From NCBI GenBank assembly GCA_041748075.1, contig JBGTDX010000155.1, forward strand, positions 1-16,986: a stretch of 16,986 nucleotides of DNA. Reading direction: 5' to 3'. Shown piece after piece: positions 12,950 to 16,986 of the stretch; within the stretch, counting starts at the first letter, position 1, and each line of letters starts with the position of its first letter. A program made the translations under genes and the position numbers. The stretch comes from JBGSYJ01 sp041748075. Lineage in GTDB: Bacteria > Acidobacteriota > Thermoanaerobaculia > Gp7-AA8. Below the pieces are notes generated by a model. The model did no database searches. It was not told where the DNA came from and was given only the letters and a program-made list of their open reading frames with translations.

Positions 12950-15487
12950 TCAGCTGTCAGAGAGAGCGCATTCGATCGCTTCTTCGACCGACATGATCTC
13001 ACGATCTGCTGTGTTCGGCGGTTGCTTCCCTCGAGTGGCGAGGTAGCGATCGAAGTCTTCCTGCTCGGCCAGCGTACGCGGAAGCCCATGACAGCGTCGC
13101 AGCGCCGAGGCAGCATCGGCAAGACGGCGTGCGCGCGTCGACTGTGCCTCGGCCCCGGCGATCAGAGCGAAACGCTCGAGGAGGGATGCGATTCCACGAA
13201 GGTCGCCGAGCTCGCCATAGATCACCATGCTCTCTTCGAAGCCCTCGCGGGCGGCGACGAGATCATCGCGAGTGCGGTGGAGATCTCCGAGATCGCGGAA
13301 GGTGGCGGCGAGCTCGGACTTCGCGCCGAGGGCCCGGAGCCGCCGCAGACTCTCCTGATAAAGGCTGCGCGCCTCATCGAGCTGCAGATTGGCGCGGGCG
13401 AGATCGGCGAGCCGGCCGAGGACCGTTGCGATTCCTCGCTCGTCATCCAGCTCGCGGAAGATCGCGAGACTCTCCCGGTAATGCGCGCCGGCCGTCTTCC
13501 CGTCGCCTCCCGCCGCCGCGAGATTTCCGAGGTTGGTGAGCGAAAGAGCGATGGCGGAGGACTGGCCGATCTCGCGCCAGATCGCCAGGCTTTCCTCGTA
13601 GAGGCTTCGGGCGTGCTCGAGATCGCCTTCGCGCAGGGCGACGATACCCAGATTGTTCAGCGAGTTCGCAACGCCGGCGACGTCGTCGAACTCGCGGCTG
13701 GTGGCGAGGTTCTCCTCGAAAAGGCGGCGAGCCGTCGCGTAATCTCCCTGAGCGTCGGCGAGGAAGCCGGCGACGTATTGAGCCTTCATCAACTCCCGGA
13801 TGCGAGCTCCGGATGAGGCGGCGCGGAGGAGTTTCGTCAGGCGCGCCCGCCCTTCTGTCAGCGAGCCGCGCATCGACCAGAACCGGCCGAGAGCGCTGTC
13901 GAGTCGCAGCGCCGTGTTCAGCTCGCCGCTGCCGGCGGCCCACTCCGACGCGGCGCGCAAGTTTTCGCGGTCAGCTTCCAGTTCATCCAGCCAGCTTTGC
14001 TGGCGCGAGCCCAGCAGCTCCTTCTCGGCCGCTTCGGCAAGGTTCATGAAAAAACGTGCGTGACGTCTCTGGACTGCCTCCAGCTCTCCGCTGGCACTCA
14101 GGCACTCGAGTCCGAACTCCCGGATCGTCTCGAGGAGAGCGTAGCGCGGCTCGCCGCCGGGAGCCGGACCGCGAAGCAGAAGACTCTGATCGACCAGGGC
14201 TCCGATCGTGTTCAGCAACGCGGACTCCGAGGCTTCCGACTCGAGGCAGACCTCGTGGATAGAGCGCAGACTGCAGCCGCCGATGAAAAGACTGAGCCGT
14301 CGGAACAACACGCGCTCGTCCTCACTGAGCAGATCATGACTCCAGGCGATCGCACCGCGCATCGACTGCTGGCGCTCGGGCAGGTCGCGAGCTCCGTGGG
14401 TGAGCAGCTCGAGACGGCCCTCGAGGCGGGAGAGGATCGCCTCCGGCGGCAGGAGCGGCACGCGAGCGGCGGCGAGTTCGATGGCCAGCGGCAGCCCGTC
14501 GAGCTTTCTGCAGATCGCAGCGATGGTCCGGAGCTCCTCTCCAGATGGATCGAATGCAGGCGCGACGGCGCGGGCGCGCTCGACGAAGAGCGCAACCGCT
14601 GGATTGGCGACCAGATTTTTCAACAGTGCAGGCGCGGAGCTGGAGATGCTGCCGGCCTTTGGCAACGGCAGCGGCGACACGGGAAAATCGTGCTCGGCGT
14701 AGAGGTGGAGCGGTGCGCGGCTGGTGACCACCACCCGGATTCCCGGAGCCGCGAGGAGAAGCTCGCCGACCAGCGGAGCGGCGGCTGTGATCTGCTCGAA
14801 GTTGTCGAGCACCACGAGCGCGTGCCTGTGGCGCAGGTGTTCCTCGAGCAGCTCGATCAGCGGCGCGCCGGGCGATTCCTTCACTCCGAGCGCTTCGGCC
14901 ATCGCCTGCGGGAGCAGGCCGGGATCAGAAATCGCGCCGAGCGGCACGAACCAGACGCCATCGTCGAACCGCTCGAGAAGGTCGCGTGCAACCTCGACGG
15001 CGAGGCGTGTCTTTCCCGTCCCGCTCGGACCTGTCAGAACGAGCAGGCGAACCTCGCCTGCCGTCAGCAGCGATCCGATGGTTGCCCGCTCGGCATCGCG
15101 GCCGATCAATGACGTCATGGAGGGGGGAAGATTGTTCGAGCGATGAGACCGGTTCGGCCGGACCGGCGGCTCGGCGTCTTCGGCAGAGAAGAGATAGCCG
15201 CGACGAGGTACGGTTCTGATCAGCCGGCGTGAAGAGTCTCCCAGCGCCCGCCGCACGTCGATCAGGCACTGCACCAGCGAATCTTCCGTGACGAACGTAT
15301 CAATCCAGATCGCATCCATCAGCTCGCGTTTGCTGATCAGGCGTCCTCGGTTCTCGACCAGATAGCAAAGGACCTCGAATGACTTCGGGCGCAGCCCGAC
15401 CTCCTGGTCATCGCGCAGGAGACAGCCGCGCCTCACGTCGAGAGTGAAGCGGCCGAACGATTGGGCCTGAAAGTCTGCTGGAGCCAT
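12950..15487 (-). CDS. Winged-helix / NB-ARC-like ATPase / TPR transcriptional regulator
   Basis: 845 residues from the ATG at 15487. An OmpR/SARP-type winged helix spans 10-102 (FGRFTLDVRRGCLLRD, LRPKSFEVLCYLVENRGRLISK, RTVPRRGYLF). A STAND ATPase follows: SLIGRDAE, Walker A GPSGTGKT (153-160), Walker B LVVLDN (224-229), a VVVTSR sensor, then a winged helix/arm region to about 440. The C-terminal half (about 480-830) is made of TPR-like repeats (VANSLNNLGIVALREGDLEHA, AIALSLTNLGNLAAAGGDG), consistent with peptide or protein sensing. Such proteins switch on by oligomerisation after ligand binding. A longer reading upstream would cross the divergent promoter and is rejected. The gene faces a DUF4242 gene across 209 bases that hold three 11-bp-spaced heptads, its probable binding site. 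Confidence 0.9.
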   Translation of the reverse strand: MAPADFQAQSFGRFTLDVRRGCLLRDDQEVGLRPKSFEVLCYLVENRGRLISKRELMDAIWIDTFVTEDSLVQCLIDVRRALGDSSRRLIRTVPRRGYLFSAEDAEPPVRPNRSHRSNNLPPSMTSLIGRDAERATIGSLLTAGEVRLLVLTGPSGTGKTRLAVEVARDLLERFDDGVWFVPLGAISDPGLLPQAMAEALGVKESPGAPLIELLEEHLRHRHALVVLDNFEQITAAAPLVGELLLAAPGIRVVVTSRAPLHLYAEHDFPVSPLPLPKAGSISSSAPALLKNLVANPAVALFVERARAVAPAFDPSGEELRTIAAICRKLDGLPLAIELAAARVPLLPPEAILSRLEGRLELLTHGARDLPERQQSMRGAIAWSHDLLSEDERVLFRRLSLFIGGCSLRSIHEVCLESEASESALLNTIGALVDQSLLLRGPAPGGEPRYALLETIREFGLECLSASGELEAVQRRHARFFMNLAEAAEKELLGSRQQSWLDELEADRENLRAASEWAAGSGELNTALRLDSALGRFWSMRGSLTEGRARLTKLLRAASSGARIRELMKAQYVAGFLADAQGDYATARRLFEENLATSREFDDVAGVANSLNNLGIVALREGDLEHARSLYEESLAIWREIGQSSAIALSLTNLGNLAAAGGDGKTAGAHYRESLAIFRELDDERGIATVLGRLADLARANLQLDEARSLYQESLRRLRALGAKSELAATFRDLGDLHRTRDDLVAAREGFEESMVIYGELGDLRGIASLLERFALIAGAEAQSTRARRLADAASALRRCHGLPRTLAEQEDFDRYLATRGKQPPNTADREIMSVEEAIECALSDS

Positions 15488-15587
15488 CGTGCCATCGCCT
15501 GTCGAGCGGCTCTCGAAGGGAGCGCGGGCGGTTGCTTCATTGTAACCGCCGCAGCCTGACCGCACTGGGAGGAGCGGCCCGGGCGAG

Positions 15588-15616
15588 TTTCGCCAGACTT
15601 TCGCCGTTCTTTCGCC
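15588..15616 (+). promoter_or_regulatory. Operator: three TTTCGCC heptads at 11-bp spacing
   Basis: TTTCGCC occurs at 15588-15594, 15599-15605 and 15610-15616, exactly 11 bases apart (7-bp site + 4-bp spacer). OmpR/PhoB and SARP winged-helix proteins bind direct repeats of this geometry, one per helical turn. The array is in the divergent promoter of the winged-helix regulator (start 15487) and the DUF4242 gene (start 15697). A TTTTAG at 15622-15627 and TAGCTT at 15637-15642 are possible -10 elements to its right. Confidence 0.65.
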
Positions 15617-15696
15617 ACAGGTTTTAGGGGAACGGGTAGCTTGTCGGAAAGCCGGGACGGTGGCCGCCCCGGTCATAACTTTCGAGGAGGATTGCA

Positions 15697-15960
15697 ATGA
15701 GTGTCTACATGGTGGAACGAGAGCTTCCCGGCATCACGATGGAGCAGCTGGCTGCCGCGCAGCAGGCGGCGATCAGGACAGGCGAGCAGTTCACCGCCGG
15801 CGGAAAGAACGTAAAGTACATCCGGACCACGTTCGTTCCCGGGGAGGAACGCTGCATGTGCCTGTTCGAGGCGAGCGATGAGGGGCTGGTCCGAGAGTTG
15901 AACGAGGCAGCGCAGATTCCGTTCACCCGCATCGTGCCGGCGCTCGATCTGACGCCCTGA
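15697..15960 (+). CDS. DUF4242-family small protein (copy 2)
   Basis: 87 residues from the ATG at 15697, preceded by GAGGAGG with 6-base spacing, a near-ideal ribosome-binding site. MSVYMVERELPGITMEQL, FVPGEERCMCLFEASDEG and the IPFTRIVPALDL end match the layout of the copy at 12633-12917, but the two have drifted far apart (shared: YxVxRxLP, CxFEA, E, LP-like loop). No signal peptide. It is transcribed divergently from the regulator through the heptad array, which makes it the likely regulatory target. The function is unknown. Confidence 0.8.
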   Translation: MSVYMVERELPGITMEQLAAAQQAAIRTGEQFTAGGKNVKYIRTTFVPGEERCMCLFEASDEGLVRELNEAAQIPFTRIVPALDLTP

Positions 15961-15995
15961 CGAGGGCTTCCGGAGCGGCCGGCCGGTTTCGTTTT

Positions 15996-16023
15996 CCCTC
16001 TCCCCGTGTGAAGGGGGAGAGGG
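15996..16023. repeat. REP-like hairpin repeat, copy 3
   Basis: Stem CCCTCTCCCC (15996-16005) with GGGGAGAGGG (16014-16023), loop GTGTGAAG. The same stem as the copies at 296 and 442. It lies between the convergent stops of the DUF4242 gene and the TonB receptor, where it could double as a bidirectional terminator. Confidence 0.8.
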
Positions 16024-16060
16024 GAAGGAGTTGACGACAGGGCTTCCTATCGCGAAGGCC

Positions 16061-16986
16061 TCAGCGGGTGAACGTCACCCCGAGCATGATCTCGCGGTCT
16101 CCGTCGAATACGTACGGACTGCCGTCCGCCTTGACCCCACCCTGAAGCGGAACACGCGGAACCGTGTTGCTGATGTTGGCCTCGCGCGTCAGATTCCTCA
16201 AATTCAGCGCAAGCTCATACGTTCCGCCTCGCGTCGGAAAATGATAGTTCGCGAAAAGATCGACGCGGGTCTCCGGCTCGTAACGCAGCACGCGGCCATT
16301 GAGCTTCTTCGCGATCTGCGACGCTGCTGCGGTCGGGCGAACACGCTCACCGGTATACACCACGGCTCCCCCGATGGACAGACCCTGCGCGAGCCGCGGC
16401 ATTTCGTACCTGGCCCAGAGTGCGGCCTTGTGCGGAATCTCATCGACGAGCGGGTCGCCGATCTGGCTCGCATTCGAGCTTGCGGTGACCTTCGTGTCGG
16501 CATACGCGTAGCTGAGAACCATATTCACGTTCGGCGCAGGACGAATGGATGCGTCCATTTCAAACCCCTTCGCCTCGGCACTGCGAGTCGTTTCGCCGAA
16601 CAGTTCCTCGTCGATCCAGAACGCTCCGATGTTGCCGTCGATCTTTCCGCCGAACAGGTTGAGCTTCGTACCGACTTCCCACTGCTCCCCGAGACGAACG
16701 GGCGGCGCAACGCTGAAGTCGGGATTGTTGAGGTCGGGAAGCTGCGACTCCGAGTAGTTCACGTAAACGCCCGCGCTGCGGTTGATTTCGTAGACGAAGC
16801 CGGCCTGGGGAAGAAGCTCGTCGCTGTCAGCGACAGTGTTTGGAATCGGTGTCGCGGCGTTCAGGTTGGTGTCTATGATTTTGATGTCGCTGTTGTAAAG
16901 ACCGAGCAGCAGGTGCAGCCGTCCCGCCAGGAGCGTTCCGTGATAGTTGACGAAGGCATTCCGCTGCTCGATGACGCGGGCGCGGT
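16061..16986 (-). CDS. TonB-dependent siderophore-type receptor, C-terminal part (cut by window edge)
   Basis: The minus-strand frame is open from the window end to the TGA at 16061, giving 307 residues of beta-barrel. Successive strands alternate with turns: NAFVNYHGTLLAGRLHLLL, FVYEINRSAGVYVNYSES, EQWEVGTKLNLFGGKIDGNI, MVLSYAYADTKVT, GLSIGGAVVYTGERVRP, ETRVDLFANYHF, YELALNLRNLTREAN, and a final GVTFTR. The ending, in an aromatic residue two from the end, and the YELALNLRNLTR strand match TonB-dependent outer-membrane receptors of the ferric-siderophore type. The plug and TonB box lie outside the window. Ligand unknown. Confidence 0.85.
   Translation of the reverse strand, partial: RARVIEQRNAFVNYHGTLLAGRLHLLLGLYNSDIKIIDTNLNAATPIPNTVADSDELLPQAGFVYEINRSAGVYVNYSESQLPDLNNPDFSVAPPVRLGEQWEVGTKLNLFGGKIDGNIGAFWIDEELFGETTRSAEAKGFEMDASIRPAPNVNMVLSYAYADTKVTASSNASQIGDPLVDEIPHKAALWARYEMPRLAQGLSIGGAVVYTGERVRPTAAASQIAKKLNGRVLRYEPETRVDLFANYHFPTRGGTYELALNLRNLTREANISNTVPRVPLQGGVKADGSPYVFDGDREIMLGVTFTR

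Noticed and set aside
13022..15112. Long plus-strand frames over the regulator (264 and 371 codons)
   Set aside because: They are antisense shadows of a well-supported gene produced by high GC codon bias; no motifs or ribosome-binding sites.
15488..15697. 70-residue N-terminal extension of the winged-helix regulator
   Set aside because: It would run through the divergent promoter and heptad array and precedes the conserved start of the DNA-binding domain.

Overview
The window is a GC-rich (roughly 60-65 %) bacterial chromosome segment. It has tightly packed operons and recurrent intergenic palindromes. It also carries a large wHTH-ATPase-TPR regulator, a TonB-dependent receptor, FGE-sulfatase and DUF4242 proteins. 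This mix, together with intergenic repeats built around GTCATCC(C/T)GAG, fits a soil-type Acidobacteriota or a neighbouring phylum. That assignment is inference only, because there is no rRNA or marker gene here.

Left part (1-2731): the 5' part of a small YgjV-like membrane protein, a repeat-rich gap, a minus-strand STAND/NACHT-type NTPase fused to an FGE-sulfatase domain, and a 0.6-kb gap holding a long imperfect inverted repeat.

Central operon (2732-8095, plus strand): five genes that overlap or lie within 9 bases of one another. They encode an FAD monooxygenase, a fold-type I PLP enzyme, an EgtC/YafJ-like class II glutamine amidohydrolase, a protein of two cyclic-nucleotide-binding domains, and a GCS2-type glutamate-amine/cysteine ligase. 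The enzyme set copies the logic of ergothioneine synthesis (gamma-glutamyl ligation, oxidation, gamma-glutamyl removal, PLP-dependent lyase or transaminase step), but no EgtB or EgtD is present. It may make an unknown gamma-glutamyl-protected metabolite. A MOP/MATE-like 12-TM transporter lies convergent to it.

Right-central part (8181-12621): reading leftward on the minus strand there are two paralogous short peptides with double-glycine leaders (11579-11024), a secreted ChaN/Tiki/EreA-like protein (10788-9673) and the transporter (9500-8181). The secreted-protein gene is bracketed by a 17-bp direct repeat; one copy sits in a cluster of overlapping hairpins, the other in a probable rhodanese remnant. 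A plus-strand SGNH hydrolase follows. The peptides are the best candidates for an undescribed ribosomal peptide system.

Right part (12633-16986): a winged-helix/ATPase/TPR regulator flanked by two DUF4242 genes, one downstream in the same direction and one divergent. The divergent promoter contains three TTTCGCC heptads at exact 11-bp spacing, a probable operator. The window ends inside a TonB-dependent siderophore-type receptor.
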